Origin: Adineta vaga
Lineage: Eukaryota; Rotifera
Direction of reading: 5' to 3'
DNA: 64,000 nt
Assembly (NCBI GenBank): GCA_021613535.1
Contig: CP075495.1
Coordinates: forward strand, 10,602,001-10,666,000
Part shown: positions 10,331-23,392 of the stretch, in pieces
Numbering within the stretch: position 1 is the stretch's first letter
Layout of the letters: every line of letters begins with the position of its first letter
Made by a program: the position numbers and the translations under genes
Notes under the pieces: generated by a model
Seen by the model: the letters and a program-made list of their open reading frames with translations, nothing else
Database searches by the model: none
Told to the model about the DNA's origin: nothing

Positions 10331-12490
10331 TTATTCATAAACAGCACCATTTGGTATGACACCAATTAATGTGTTACGTCTTAGTTTACGAAGATAATTT
10401 TCATATAATCGTACATCATCATGATCGGATCCAAATGTATGACGAGCAATATTAAGAGCTTGTGATGCATATTCAATTGCTTCTTTATAATCTTGTAGAC
10501 CATTTAATGTTCGAGCTAAATTATAATTTGTTGTTGCTAATAATCTATGATTTGGTGGAAGAATTTTCTTTTGAATATTTAATGTTTTATTGAAATAAGA
10601 AAATGCTGTAGAATAATCATTTATTCGATGAAACATTTCTCCAATTCGATTATAGGTTTTTGCAATAGAACAATGATATGATGGATAAAAATGAAGTTCA
10701 TTTTCTAAAGCGAATTGATAATGTTGTATTGCATCAACAAATATTCCATCTTCTTCGTAAATTTCTGCTAAATAATGATAAATATTAGCGATTTGTAAAT
10801 GATCATGTGGAAAGAAATGTAATGCAATATTTAATGCACATTTCAAATGTTTAATTGCTTCATTGAATTGTTTTTGTTCTTGAAGAAGAGTTCCAAGATT
10901 AAGATAGATTGGTAAAAGACTAGGATCATTTAATGATAAAATCGTTAAATAAATTTTTAATGATTTTCTATAATGTAATAAGGAATTGGTTGAATCGATC
11001 TTCTTATAATAGATAAATCCAAGTTGTTCATGAACTAAAGCGATTTGTTTGAGATTAGTAATTGAATTTGATAGAATCAAAGCTTGATAGAAGTTTTCAG
11101 CTTTCGAAAATTGTTTTAATTCAATGAGATAAACACCTGATTTTTGCCAAAAAGTTTCACCTTCAATATTCTCGATAGTTTTAAGATATTCTTGTGATTG
11201 TACATCATTCTTATCAATTAAAATTAAATCTATTTGCCAAAGTTGTTCATCTATTTGTTGAATTTCACTAATACGAAAAAGAGAATCGATGGAAAATAAA
11301 AATTCATTTTTCGAATTCAAATAATAACTCGATTGTTCCAGAGATATTAATTTCATTGATGCTGGAATTTCAATTCGATACAGAACTCCACATGATTGAT
11401 GTTGTTTATATCTTTCCGATTGTGCAAAACGTAATGAATGATTTTTATCACTTGTTGCCCAAAAAAAATTTTTAAATGTAAAAAAAATATTGTCAATGTT
11501 TTTCATTTGAATTAAATCTTTTTCTAATATTCCTTGTCCTCGATAAACAAATTTTGGACTGTTTAGATGAATTTCTTCGCAAGTTTGAGTGATTTGTTGA
11601 TGAAGATCTTGAATAAAAAATCTCATAAGGAAAAGTTCTTCGATATTTTCATGATAAAAAGCTTTATCCAATGCATGATAAAGAAAACATTTTCTTGTAT
11701 ACCACCATATTGCTTTTGAAGGTCTATAATATTCTTCAAATTCATTGATTATATCGAATTCATTTGGATATTGTTGACGAACGAAGTTAAAAAAATTATT
11801 TCGAGATTTTTCATTAGAAATAATTTCCGAAAGAAGACATTGATGAATTAGATATTGTACAATTATTGTTGATGAATCATGTATTTCATGGGAAATTGTA
11901 TTATATTCAGATAATTGAAGTTTATATTGAATACTTTGACATATTGATTCAATATTTAGATATATACCTTGAAGTTTTGGATATTGTACTATCCATGGAT
12001 GATTTTGAGATTGAGTTTTCGATAGAATATAAATTGCAATAAGTTGAGATGTTTTATGGATGAATGAAAGAATTTTTTTAGCAAATATTTCCGAGAGAAT
12101 TAAAAAGAGATTTTCTTCTTTCATTTGAAGAATAAATGCAAAAAAATCATCAATATTTATAAATATTCGACAAGAATGAAATGTTCTTTGAAGATAATTA
12201 ATAGCAATTTGATTCTCATCAATAGTTGTTATTAAACAAACAATAGTATAATTTTGAATAATTAACCGTTTCGGATATTGAGACAATTTAGTTGATGGTT
12301 CTTGTTTAATAGACAATATTGATAGACGATTGGATTCTTTAGGTCTAACATCTATAAACTTTTTCGATGGAGATTTAGGAGTCGTTCTTGGTAATGATCC
12401 AATAATTCTATGTGTTACTAATGAAGGTTCAGTATTTAACTGATTTCCCATTGATAATGGAGATGAAAATTGAAGACATTGATTTCCCAT
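10331..12490 (-). CDS. NAD:arginine ADP-ribosyltransferase-like protein with C-terminal TPR repeats
   Basis: A single 719-codon exon. Residues about 75-205 form an alpha/beta region (YTIVCLITTIDENQ...LFLILSEIFA) that precedes the ART domain in the many copies known from bdelloids. The ART domain spans about 250-430. Its R-S-E triad can be read as Arg317 in VYRGQG, Ser347 in FWATSDKNHSLRFA and Glu396 in SKNEFLFS. The usual first acid of the ExE motif is Lys394 here, so arginine-specific transfer may be altered or lost. From about 455 to 700 there are five or six kinesin-light-chain-type TPRs (e.g. SGVYLIELKQFSKAENFYQA). The N-terminus MGNQC could be N-myristoylated and palmitoylated, although position 6 is Leu rather than Ser/Thr. 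The stop codon overlaps an AATAAA on the coding strand. Family strong, activity unproven. Confidence 0.85.
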   Translation of the reverse strand: MGNQCLQFSSPLSMGNQLNTEPSLVTHRIIGSLPRTTPKSPSKKFIDVRPKESNRLSILSIKQEPSTKLSQYPKRLIIQNYTIVCLITTIDENQIAINYLQRTFHSCRIFINIDDFFAFILQMKEENLFLILSEIFAKKILSFIHKTSQLIAIYILSKTQSQNHPWIVQYPKLQGIYLNIESICQSIQYKLQLSEYNTISHEIHDSSTIIVQYLIHQCLLSEIISNEKSRNNFFNFVRQQYPNEFDIINEFEEYYRPSKAIWWYTRKCFLYHALDKAFYHENIEELFLMRFFIQDLHQQITQTCEEIHLNSPKFVYRGQGILEKDLIQMKNIDNIFFTFKNFFWATSDKNHSLRFAQSERYKQHQSCGVLYRIEIPASMKLISLEQSSYYLNSKNEFLFSIDSLFRISEIQQIDEQLWQIDLILIDKNDVQSQEYLKTIENIEGETFWQKSGVYLIELKQFSKAENFYQALILSNSITNLKQIALVHEQLGFIYYKKIDSTNSLLHYRKSLKIYLTILSLNDPSLLPIYLNLGTLLQEQKQFNEAIKHLKCALNIALHFFPHDHLQIANIYHYLAEIYEEDGIFVDAIQHYQFALENELHFYPSYHCSIAKTYNRIGEMFHRINDYSTAFSYFNKTLNIQKKILPPNHRLLATTNYNLARTLNGLQDYKEAIEYASQALNIARHTFGSDHDDVRLYENYLRKLRRNTLIGVIPNGAVYE

Positions 12491-13119
12491 TATAGAAAAA
12501 ATGTAATAGTAATATCAGTTATCTAATATGATATCAATTGCATGGTCTTTATTTTTAATCGTAAGAATTCTTTTCTTTCTGTTATCATAGTAAGAATTCA
12601 ACGAGCAGAAGATGATAACAATTATCTTTTTTTACTCGAAATAATGTTTAACAAAAAAGAAAAGTGAAGATATATCTTCACATACATATATATGAAAAAA
12701 GAGACGAGATGATTATGATTTGAAAAATATCTTTGAAATTCATTCCTTCATATTCATTGAACCACGTTTTAAAGTTGGTAAGAAATAGTAAATTATTCGA
12801 AGATCATAAAATAAAACATAATGATGTTTAATCTATATATTTCAAAACATTAGAATTATAAATTAAGTGCATACACTCTCATTATGCATCTCATAAAAAG
12901 AATATCAAACAAATGTTCGTGATATTTTCCAGCTACATGATTTTCTTCATCGGTAGAAATATTCTCAAGATGATGCTTTTATTTTAAGTGTTTGAAAAGT
13001 TTGCAGTAACCATCCATTTTAAATTTTCAAGTGATATGAACAAACAAAGCATACCCACTGTTCCTGTGTAATAAGCTAAACAATATAAAGTCTATACCGT
13101 ATATTTTTTCAAAAAACAA
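12491..13119. other. intergenic region, nothing recognised
   Basis: AT-rich sequence between the start of the ART-TPR gene and the stop of the polyamine oxidase gene, both reverse. It should hold the ART-TPR promoter. No coding or RNA feature is visible. Confidence 0.5.
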
Positions 13120-15228
13120 TCAAGCTTTATACAGTTCAACAATACGTTTTGCTTCACGTACACCAGACAAATAAGCACCGTGTGCTGTACCATAAAATCT
13201 GTCATGTGTTCCTTCACCAGCGAAAAGAACAAGTGGTTTAGCTGGTTTATTCGGCCATGGCATAGCTAATTGTTTGATATCATGTATACTTGAACCTAAT
13301 TTAACAAATGTATGTGAACCATGGATATACGGTTCATTAAACCATTGAGATCGAATTAATTGTTCAGGTAACGGACTTGGATTATCTGGATAAAAATGAC
13401 CAAGAAGTTCTTGTAAAGCGATGGCAAGTAAATCATCTGGAATAGTTTCCATATATTTTGCTGCTTCACCACAGATGGTTGTTGTTAAAACATTCGCTAA
13501 TCGATGATGAACATAAAAACCAGTAATACTTTTACACCATTGGTTCTAAATATAGATCTTTTTTTTTTGTCAAAAGACAATGAAATCAATTTCATTACAT
13601 ACATCAAAGGATGTATTCATTAAACATTCAAGTTCCCATTCTGTATTTGATCGATTTATATCCCATAGAAAATGAAATCCTTCAAAATCAACATCCCAAA
13701 ATGGTTGAGAATAAACAAGATAAATCTAAAACATATTATCATTCGAAGAAAACAAAACACATTCTTTTTCTTTCCATTCTAACTAACTCTATTAATAGTA
13801 CCAAAACCTAATTTTTGTATACACATTCGTTTTGATTGTGGTAATGGTGGATTGAATATTTGTTGCATAGTGTGTTTTAAACAGCCAACTGATTGTGTAC
13901 AGATGAGATGTTTGGTTCGAAAAGTTTCTACTTGTTGATTCTCTCGAACTACTTCAATATCGACATATTGTTCATCTTCATGAACGGAAATACATTGAAC
14001 AATTGTATTTAATTGTAGTTGATCATTATCAAGTTGATTGATAAAGATTTTTTGAAGAAAATTAGAAAAACCCTTTTGAAGATAAACTGTTTCATCTTGA
14101 TGTTGATCATCTTTAGGTAAACGTTCAAGAGAATTCCAACCTAGAAACAAAATTGATTTATCCTACGGCAATTCATGTCTGAATTTATTAATCATTTCCG
14201 TCAGAAAGAATTAACTTTGACATCTTACGCTCGAAGTAAAATATTATTCAAATTTGCTTTTCTTTTCTATTTAGCAAAAGTGATAATACCTTGAACAGAA
14301 ACATCTGTTAATCTATTACAACCAATCGTATCCAAATACGGATGTTGTTTATGTAGCCAATCGATAACTTTTTGCCGTTCATCTAATTCATCTTTTTCTA
14401 AAGCAGATTTTTTAAATGTCATATATTGATCAAATTCAGCCCAAATAAATTCTCCTAATGATAAATCCGGATAATTTTCATAAGGATATGTTGGTACTTT
14501 TTTCTCTAAAATTTCATCATAAATTTTTCGAATTTCATCAACAACATCTTCATCGATCGATTCAGCTTCTTCATCATGATAACAATCATCACGATCTGAT
14601 CCTCCTAGAAAAAAAATTCAAATATCATGTCAAAATTCTTATCTTTCGATGTTTTGTTTCTGACATATCTCATTATGATTTTTTATATATATTAAATCAT
14701 TGTACCTTTTGAGATGTACTGAAATAGGGTTTTTTTCTCTGTATATGAATAATGTTCGATTCTAATGAATCTGTCATAAAAATGAAGAATCAATAATTTT
14801 TCTTTTCTATTTTTGTAAAGGAAAAGGATAATTACATGAGATAGAGTAAAAATGAAATTATATGTTTGCTTATCTTTCTTCATACGAAGATTATACGAAA
14901 AGAAAAAGTTAAGCTTACTATCATCAATATCGAGTAGATGATTTTCTTCCGCTAATTGATACAATGGATTATTTGTTCTATCACCATGTAATGATTCTAC
15001 GCCTAGTTCGAGTTGATGTTCGACTAAAATATTAAAATTTACTATATCTTCTTTTTGTTTTATAAATATTTCATACTTACATAATGAAATCGTTTGACAA
15101 CGGCCACCAATACGATCTTGAGCTTCAAGAATAATAAAATCATCAATATGATTTTCAAGTAAATATTTAGCACATGAAAGACCAGCAATACCAGCTCCAA
15201 TGATAATAACACGATAATGTCGTTCCAT
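13120..15228 (-). CDS. FAD-dependent polyamine oxidase (spermine oxidase / N1-acetylpolyamine oxidase-like)
   Basis: Flavin amine oxidases of this type oxidise spermine, spermidine or their acetyl forms, giving a shorter polyamine, an aldehyde and hydrogen peroxide. The start [18 protein letters not shown] at 15228 carries the dinucleotide-binding GxGxxG, then [14 protein letters not shown]. Exons follow near 15028-14922, 14606-14289, 14142-13800, 13723-13605 and 13545-13120. The C-terminal FAD-binding stretch is textbook: [20 protein letters not shown] followed by [16 protein letters not shown] long acidic insert ([14 protein letters not shown]) follows the N-terminal substrate region, as in SMOX/PAOX relatives. 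The protein ends YKA, with no peroxisomal PTS1 tripeptide, which argues for a cytosolic SMOX-like enzyme rather than peroxisomal PAOX. Substrate choice cannot be read from the sequence. Confidence 0.88.
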
Positions 15229-17670
15229 TGCAATAGAACTAGTGAATAAAAACTGAGCGTTCAACAATACAGCTCTGATTGACAGTTACTAACATCAAAG
15301 CAAAAAAGAAGAAAAAGAAATGAGATGAATATAAATTGCCATTGTTACAATAGTCATCGTAATGGAAAGAACGGAGGGATGGAGAAAGAGAGAGAGAGGG
15401 TAAAAAACAACATGAGTGCATGGTTGCTTTTATTCCATCGCACTCACCATACTGTGTGAGAGCGCTTCGACAAAAATAGGTGCATATTTATATACTCAAA
15501 CACACCTCGGAAGTGATAATCGTGCGTTACTCGATTCCGTTCTTAACTCATATTATTGCATCTTTGTCATAGATCTTAGATAGAAGAAGAAAAAACTCTG
15601 TTGAAATCATTGATTTACGGACAAAATGTATGATGTTAACATAAGAAGAAGAAGAAGAAGTTTTTCACATGGCAGTTTATAACTTAATTAAACTCTTTTT
15701 TCGATCTGTCTATGTTGTCTGGTAGAATTAAAAAATATTCATTCTTTTTATTTAAAAAAAACACGAGAAAGAGACATGTGCGCGTGTGTGTTTATGACAA
15801 GTGCAAAAGCTTTCATAAAAGACGGATATAATAAAAGAAAAAGAAATGATCTATTTTTAACAAATTAAACATAATTAATAAAGTTTAGAAGTTTGTATAT
15901 ATATACATGTGCATACTTGAAAAGAATAAAAAGAAGGATTATCAAGATTAGATTGTTCTAAGCTCGGATTATCTTCCGATGAAATCTAATTTTTAATATC
16001 AAATTAGCACTGTTTTCTTTCATGAAAATCATACCTAGACAAAAATATTGTCGATTATCTTTATTTGTCATAATAAAAATAACAGATATGAATATTTTAA
16101 TCAAAACTTATTAAATATAAACATCTAAATGTTTTAAAGTGTTTGCTACGAGAAGAATATCTTTGATTGGAGGGTGTTATATCAATCGTTGTTATTTTCG
16201 CAGACGTTCTTTTGTTTATCTGTTTTAGATGCTCAATTTTTCATTATGATAATATTTATTATGTTGTTTCGGTTGAATTAACAAGAACGGAAAATCAAGT
16301 CGAAAGATAGGAGTACTTCCTATATATATTCGATCATTAATTGCCGATATAAAAAAGACGGATAAATTAATACATAGTATTCACATACTATATATTTAAA
16401 TGTATAGAAGGGTTTCATAGTGATTTGTGAAGTGTAAGGTAAGAGTATACAGTAACGGATTTTCGAAAAATAAAAGAAAAATCATTTGCATGCTATCGAT
16501 GAGAGGAAATCATATGACTGTTTTTATTTATTGTTCAATAATGTGACATCTGAATCATCGGTTATTTTACGTCGTCTTTGTAGCTATATAGTCTCTAGTG
16601 ACATAAAGAAAAAGAAACTTTCACTTTCATACATATATAGAGAAAAGCAAAGAAAAACATTTCATCAAAAAAGACTCTAGAATTGATAGAAGTGTAATTT
16701 TTTTTATAAGACATTATTTATATGTGCACGTGTTTTTATTCCTTTAAACTTTTCTATTTTTCTTGTCATTCATTTGAATGCGTAAAACATGCTTTTTTTA
16801 AATCGACAGTCATAATAAAAGTTTCGCTTGAGCATAATCATTCTTTTATATAGTTTTGAAAAAAATCACCTGTTGTTACTCATTCATTATTTCTCTACGT
16901 TAATTTGTTAAAAAAAATAAACGCCATAAAACAAATACAAGTCGGTCAGTTAAAAGTTTATTTAGTGTGTATTTCTTTTCATGATTGTCCATGCTTTTTT
17001 TTCTCTCGTTTAAAACACAATCGTTTTGTCTTTGTTAGATTATTTTTGTATTACATGATCGATCATCATTCATAGGCAAAGATTCAGTCACCCATCCCCG
17101 CGTTATTAAATAACCAAATGCTCGAAGGTATAAGTGAGAAGAAAAACTTGTTTTTTTTACTGCTTTCATGATTAGTTTACAATATTGATGTATTTTGATA
17201 GTCTGATATACGATAATATTCATTTCGAAGGACGAATCCTATGGTACATTCAAACACTTTTTTTTCTCTCTTTTTCTTCATCCTTTTTTTACAATTTTGT
17301 TCGCTCATGATACATTGGACGAATAACGTTCTGCTTGATTAAATAAAGAAAAGGCAAAGCAAAAGAAAAGTGTATATCATTGTTTAAGAATTGGTTGTCT
17401 AAGCGGTAGTTCGAAAAATTATTTTTCTTATTTCATATTCATTCGAACGATAACCATTTTTCTTTGAACAAATAGAAGAAAGACTCAATCGACTACAATT
17501 GTTCTTCTCACCTTTCATATTAACATATAGAATTCTTATATAATATATATATATATGATTTTATTCTGTTCTTTCTTTTTTTCTTCTTTTCAAAACAAAT
17601 GCGATACACAGCTTGAAGAGAATGAAATACATAACTATTTTACGTATATTTTAGATCAGTATATATTCGA
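15229..17670. other. 2.4 kb divergent intergenic region with simple repeats
   Basis: This lies between the polyamine oxidase start (reverse) and the GLG1 start (forward), so it should contain both promoters. It holds an AG run near 15385-15399, an AAG run near 15642-15660, a GT run near 15780-15792 and a TA run near 17542-17556. Short open frames here (for example 16486-16680) are low complexity and unconvincing. Confidence 0.5.
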
Positions 17671-20600
17671 ATGTTTTATCGACGAGCAATTATTATCTGT
17701 TTGATTGTTACTACATTTGCCGCACAGTCGAAGGTAGATGATGATGATAATGATGACGAAAAGAATGTGCTAGATCAAAAACAACAACAACAACAACCAA
17801 AATCACCTACAGAGTTACAACCAAAATCACCTAAGTTAGTAGAATAACAAGTAGCTTAAATGATATTCATTTATTTTTGAATAGATCGCCGTTATTAACG
17901 ACACTTGCGAATAGTGATGAATGTAAAGCGGATGTTCAACGTTATTGTGCGAAAGGTGCACCAAAACAAATTCCAAATTTGAAAGTATTAGAATGTATAG
18001 ACGATCTGGATAATGTAAGTTTATTGACAGAACAAACGAAATATAATCTTGAAATTTTTAGGCTGTTAATCTAATCAGTAAAGAATGTCAAAATGTAATT
18101 AAAACTTTTAGTTAATCAAAAAACGAAAATTTTTTATATTTGAATTCTATTTAGCGTCTTTATATTTTTAAATACAATATGACACATAATGTACGCTTCG
18201 ACGATGCAGCTAGCAAATTTTGTGAAAAAGATATCAAATTATTGGAAGATTGTAATGAACAGAAAGATGACCGAGGAACTGGTCGTCTTGTTTCATGTTT
18301 ATATGATCTTTCGAAAAATATTACTGATCCAGCTTGTCGTAATTTCATTCAACGCATACATTCAGTTATATTTACTGATTGGCGTTTCTCAGAATCATTT
18401 GCAGATGCATGTATTAATGATATTACAGAACGAAAATGTGGACGATTGGATGATGAGAAAAACACGGTATGTAAGAATTCAAATTTTTCAAGAAGAAATT
18501 TAACATTCAACTTTCAGCTTCCACATGATCAAGGTGCTGTTATTTCATGTTTATCAAAAAAGCAAAAGAAATTAACTCCACCATGTTTAAAACAAATTTC
18601 ACGTCTAATAGAAATGCAATCAGATGATTATCATCTTGATCGAGCATTGTATATGGCTTGTCGGGAAGATCGTGATCGTTTATGTGCACAAGTTATAAGT
18701 GGAAATGGTCGAGTTTATCGATGTTTATTTGAGCAAAAATTCAATTCTATGATGTCAACTGATGTAAGTTAAATCCTCTTATACAAATATGTTGCCTATA
18801 GAATCCCAATACATCAGTAGTAGATCATCTTAGTCAACGATCTAATTTGTCAATTATTCTATATCTTTTAGTGTCGCAAAGAAGTTCATCGTCGACAATC
18901 AATGATAGTTTCCAATGCTCTTTTGGATGCACCATTACTTCGAGGTAAGATTTGAATATTATAACTAATCGAGAAAAAAAATTCAATTATATTTACTTTC
19001 TTCCTCAGCTTGTCGTAGTGAAATGAGTGAACATAAATGTGTTGCTGATTCAGATGATCCTGATAAACAAGTAACATTGATTAATTTACTTTTATGTCTC
19101 GAAGATAGAATTAAAAAAGGTAAAGTTTGATATCGAAACAATTTCTCATCGTCTATCTATATGCAAAAAATAGGCAATCAAATAAAAGATGATTGTCAAC
19201 GTGAAATGCTTGGCTACCGTCGTGTATTAATGTCTGATTACGCACTTTCACCTGAAATTATATCTCGATGTAAAGGTGAAATGATTCAACATTGTCCTGC
19301 ATTCTATCAAAAAGGTGCTAGTGGCTCAATTGATCAACGTGGTGGTCGAATGTTACATTGTTTGATGAAAGCTGCAGGAAAAGAAAAAAATTTCAGTTCA
19401 TCATGTTTAGCAAGTGTCAAATCACTAGTACGTGCAGTTGATCCAGGTAATGATATACGAGCTGATCCGTTACTTGAAACTGCATGTCGACCTGTGATTG
19501 AAATATTATGTCAGAAAATAAAACCTGGTGATTCTAATATCATCATGTGTTTATTGGATAATTTGAAAAATACTCGTATGTCAGCTGAATGTGAAGAACG
19601 TTTAATGGAAGTTACTTACTTTATGGCTAGAGACTGGAGGTAAGAAATAGATCATCGAATGAACTTGATTTATCAATAATCTTGATTTTTTTCTTTAAAT
19701 TATCAATAGATTAACACCGAAACTATTACAATCATGTCGAAACAATTTAAATAAACAATGTGGATTGCCTAGAAACTGGACGATGCAGAGTGAAATGGAT
19801 GATGTAGCTGTCGGAACATATTTAAGTTGTTTATATGAACAAAAACAACAGGTAAACTTCTGAATAGATTTCTGATAATTAAAAAATTCATATTCTTATT
19901 TAGCTTGATAAAGAATGTCGTGATGAATTATTACGATTGATGCGTATTCGAAGTCAAACAATTGGTCTTATGCCTGAAATTGAAGATAAATGTATAACAG
20001 ATTTAGCAACATGTAAAAATCCACAAGTGAAAGGAGAAGTAAGAAAATTCTTATTGAGAATAACTTCAATCAGATCGTTGAATGTTAACATTTGTTTTCT
20101 TCTAGGAAATGAAATGTTTACAAAAAAAATATAATGATCTTGAAGATGAATGTAAAGTTGCTGTTCGAGATTTTACTAAAAGGACAATGGCCGATCCATC
20201 TCTCGATTTTCTTCTGATGAAAGCTTGTGAACCAGTGATTCAGTTATTCTGTTCCGTAAGTTTAATGACAAAATTAGTTGTGTATATTTTCTATCGAGTA
20301 TATTTTATTTCAAGAATATTGGTAAAGGAAAAGAAAATGAATTAATTCGTTGCTTAATCAAACATAAAAATGATCAAAAGATGAATTTTCGTTGTAAATC
20401 TGGAATTGAACATCACCAAATAGTAAGACAACTAAAAATGAAAACTAGGAAATATAGATCAATTTTATCTTACATTGTATTCTAGTTAAGTCTCAAAGAT
20501 AAAGCATTTCTTAGTGATCGATTCAAGGAAAAATGTAAAAAAGAGATCGGAGAACATTGTTCAGAAAAGAAAACAAAGTTTGTATTTTGTTTTCTATATG

Positions 20601-23035
20601 AATAAAGATAATTTACTATTAATCTAGATCAACCGTCATTCAATGTCTGGCAAATCTTGTTCTTCAAGATGATTTACTAAAGAAAACTCAAATAAAAGAA
20701 GATTGTCGTGATGAATTGAAATTTGAACTTCTTCAAAGAGTTTGTAGATTAGTTTTATCTTTGATTGTATCCAACATTTATTGGATTATTTTAGAGTGAA
20801 AGCATTAATTTCGATCCATCATTAGCAAAAGCCTGTGCAGTTGATATTCGTCAATTCTGTAGTACTGAAATTGCTGGAAATGCTCAAGTAAATTTTATTT
20901 ATCAAAATTAAATGAAATTTTTCTTTGAAATTCTATAGGTTATTGATTGTCTGAAAAAAAATCATCAAAAAGTATCAGGAACATGTTTTGCTAAATTGAG
21001 AAAACGTGAAAAATTAGATGTCGTTTTACCAGGAAATGATTTTAGTTTAACAAGTAAATGTGCAGCAGTAATTCAAGTAAGTCAATTTCATGAATATATT
21101 TATTTATGAAATAACAATACGATTTTTATAGAAACATTGTTCAAATGAAAAAAAACAGAATATTCTCTTATGTTTACGACGTCATGCGAATGAAGATACA
21201 ATGCCAATTGCTTGTCGACAAGTTTTATTTCATCGTCTAATGGTTTTAAATACTAGTAAGTAACTATTCAAAAGAGATTTTGTTTTATACTTCTATATAT
21301 ATATATCATTGACAATTAATTGAATATATCTCTCTCATCAATCTTCAATATCATTTGCTAATATAATTGATATTTATACACATGTTAGTATTTATTGAAG
21401 GTTTCTGATAAGGTACACTCTATCTCTATCATGCGTGGTATATCCTTGATTAAATATGATTCTTCTATTTCAGAATAAATGATTATTAACGTACTCAATC
21501 TATCTTATAGTTAATTAAATTCTCCTTCATTGTTTAAGGTCATAAGAAAAAGAAAAAAAGAAAAGATTGAATCTCTTCTACAACAATGATTCAATCTATT
21601 TAAGGTTTATTGAGCATCTGTAGAGAATAATCTGTTTATGATTATATGATTTGCATATTTTCCTATTCATGATGACATCAAAAAATCGTTCTTTAGTTCT
21701 TCAAGGTCAGAAAATAAACGAGATATAGATTTTTGCATCAAAGGATTAGCATGAAAAAGAATAAATTAGATGAGTTTCATTGATCATAAAAATGAGAAAC
21801 CTATCGTAGATTTGTTTTCCCCATGATCATATTCTTAGACGTCTAGTCTAGAAGGCAATATCAACGATGAAGATAAATAAATGATGATAGCAAAAATAAT
21901 AAGAAAAAGAAAACATTATTCTCTAAGGGAGGCAATCTTCAATCTAATTAGACAAAAAAGAGAGAAAACAAGTCTCGTTTTTTTCTAATTTTCATTTCGT
22001 AATCGAATAATATGAAATAATCAAAAGATGATTATTACTCTTCTAGTTTGATGATTAAATTTCACACTTATTTTTCTTTTTAAAATTTAGATGTTAATTT
22101 CAACAAAGGATTAATTGATAATTGTAAAAATGATATTACGAAACATTGTGGAAGTGTTGTTGTTGATGATGATGATGATTCCAATGATGAAGATAATGAA
22201 AATAATGGTAAAAATATATTTTTCAATGGAATATCTTATAATATGTTCAATTTAGACAGTGAACCAAATGCTGAAGTCAAAGATCGTGACATGGGTGGTC
22301 GTGTTATTGAATGTTTACGTTTGAAATATGCAAATTCAGTTATTCAATTAGAACCTCAATGTCAAACAGAATTAGTTGATATTATTCAAGCATCGAAACT
22401 TGATGTTCGACTCGATGTTCAACTTTATCAAGCATGTAAAGATATTATTCGAAATCGTTGTCCAGGTGCTGATAAAGAAGATTGTTTAAAAGTTCTATTT
22501 CAACAAAAGAAAATTGCAGATAAAGCTTGTAGAGAACAAGTTTTACGTGTTATTAAGGAAGGAAAAGCAGATATACATGTCGATTCCGTTCTATTAGTTT
22601 CTTGTCAAGTTGATATAGTTAAATTTTGTAATGATGTTCCATTGGGTAAATCGAAATCCATTATTATTATGATTTAGTTTCTTGTTTTATACGATATATT
22701 TTAGGAAGTGGCAAACAATTACAATGTTTATTAAAAAAAACGAAAGCTGTAACTAAACAATGCAAAGAAACTTTAAAAAAACGACAAGAATTATGGAGTA
22801 GTGTAAGTTTTCGGTCGATTATTCAATTCGTTTTGTTGATTTTGAAATTCTATTGTAGATATCTGATGTCAATGATTTTGATGACTTAACTCGACATATT
22901 TTCTATTCCGAAAATAATCATTATCTTTATACAGTGATTTTGATCGCTATACTAGTTATATTTCTATTTGGATGTATTTGTCGTCCATGTTTTCGTTTTC
23001 GTCGTGGCAGTGGTTATAAACATGTTCAACAGTGA
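17671..23035 (+). CDS. GLG1: Golgi apparatus protein 1 (cysteine-rich GLG1 repeats)
   Basis: GLG1 (MG-160/ESL-1) is a type I membrane sialoglycoprotein of the Golgi that binds FGFs and E-selectin in vertebrates. ATG at 17671 begins a signal peptide (AIIICLIVTTFAA), followed by an acidic and Gln-rich linker. Then come many copies of the GLG1 module with spaced cysteines, such as ECKADVQRYCAKGAP, FCEKDIKLLEDC, RCKGEMIQHCPAFY, SCQVDIVKFCNDVP. Near the C-terminus is one membrane segment (LYTVILIAILVIFLFGCIC), then a short basic tail ending YKHVQQ and a TGA at 23033-23035. About twenty exons are separated by mostly 50-70 bp introns. One intron (21256-22090) is 835 bp. An Asp-rich tract (VVVDDDDDSNDEDNE) is inserted in a late repeat near 22160. 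Domain order matches the family; the vertebrate ligands may not apply here. Confidence 0.9.
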
Positions 23036-23392
23036 AAGAAAAATCAATTTGATTTGCGATAAGAAAGAAATCGAACAAATTTCTAGGACTAATATTATTT
23101 TGTTTTAATTGATATCAACGAATATCTTCAACTTATCTTTTCTTTTCTCGCATTAGTTATAAATAAAGATCGAAAAAAAAATGCCGTCGTCGTCTTCTTT
23201 TTCTTCTAGTATATTTATTAGTCTCGTACCAGTGTTTGTTTATACTAACAACAACAAATAAATAAATTGTTTTTTTCTGACGAAATGAAAAAGAAAATAA
23301 GAAGAAGAATGAAAGAGGAAGACTAGATGATTTAGTTACAAGAATAAAGAAAAGGAAGTCGCCTGGCGTTTTCTCACTGATTCCCTTGATAA
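23036..23392. other. convergent intergenic region
   Basis: 3' UTRs of GLG1 (forward) and the small reverse gene. AATAAA at 23162 serves GLG1; nothing else is seen. Confidence 0.5.
23162..23167 (+). terminator. AATAAA polyadenylation signal
   Basis: AATAAA about 130 bases after the GLG1 stop, followed by A-rich then T-rich sequence; the likely 3' end signal. Confidence 0.5.

Noticed and set aside
16486-16680. 64-codon forward open frame
   Set aside because: Low complexity in an AT-rich intergenic region, no splice partner and no conserved character.
17389-17418. tRNA-like stretch (TCTAAGCGGTAGTTCGA)
   Set aside because: It recalls a D-arm and a T-loop but they are fused, and no acceptor stem, anticodon arm or cloverleaf can be drawn around it.
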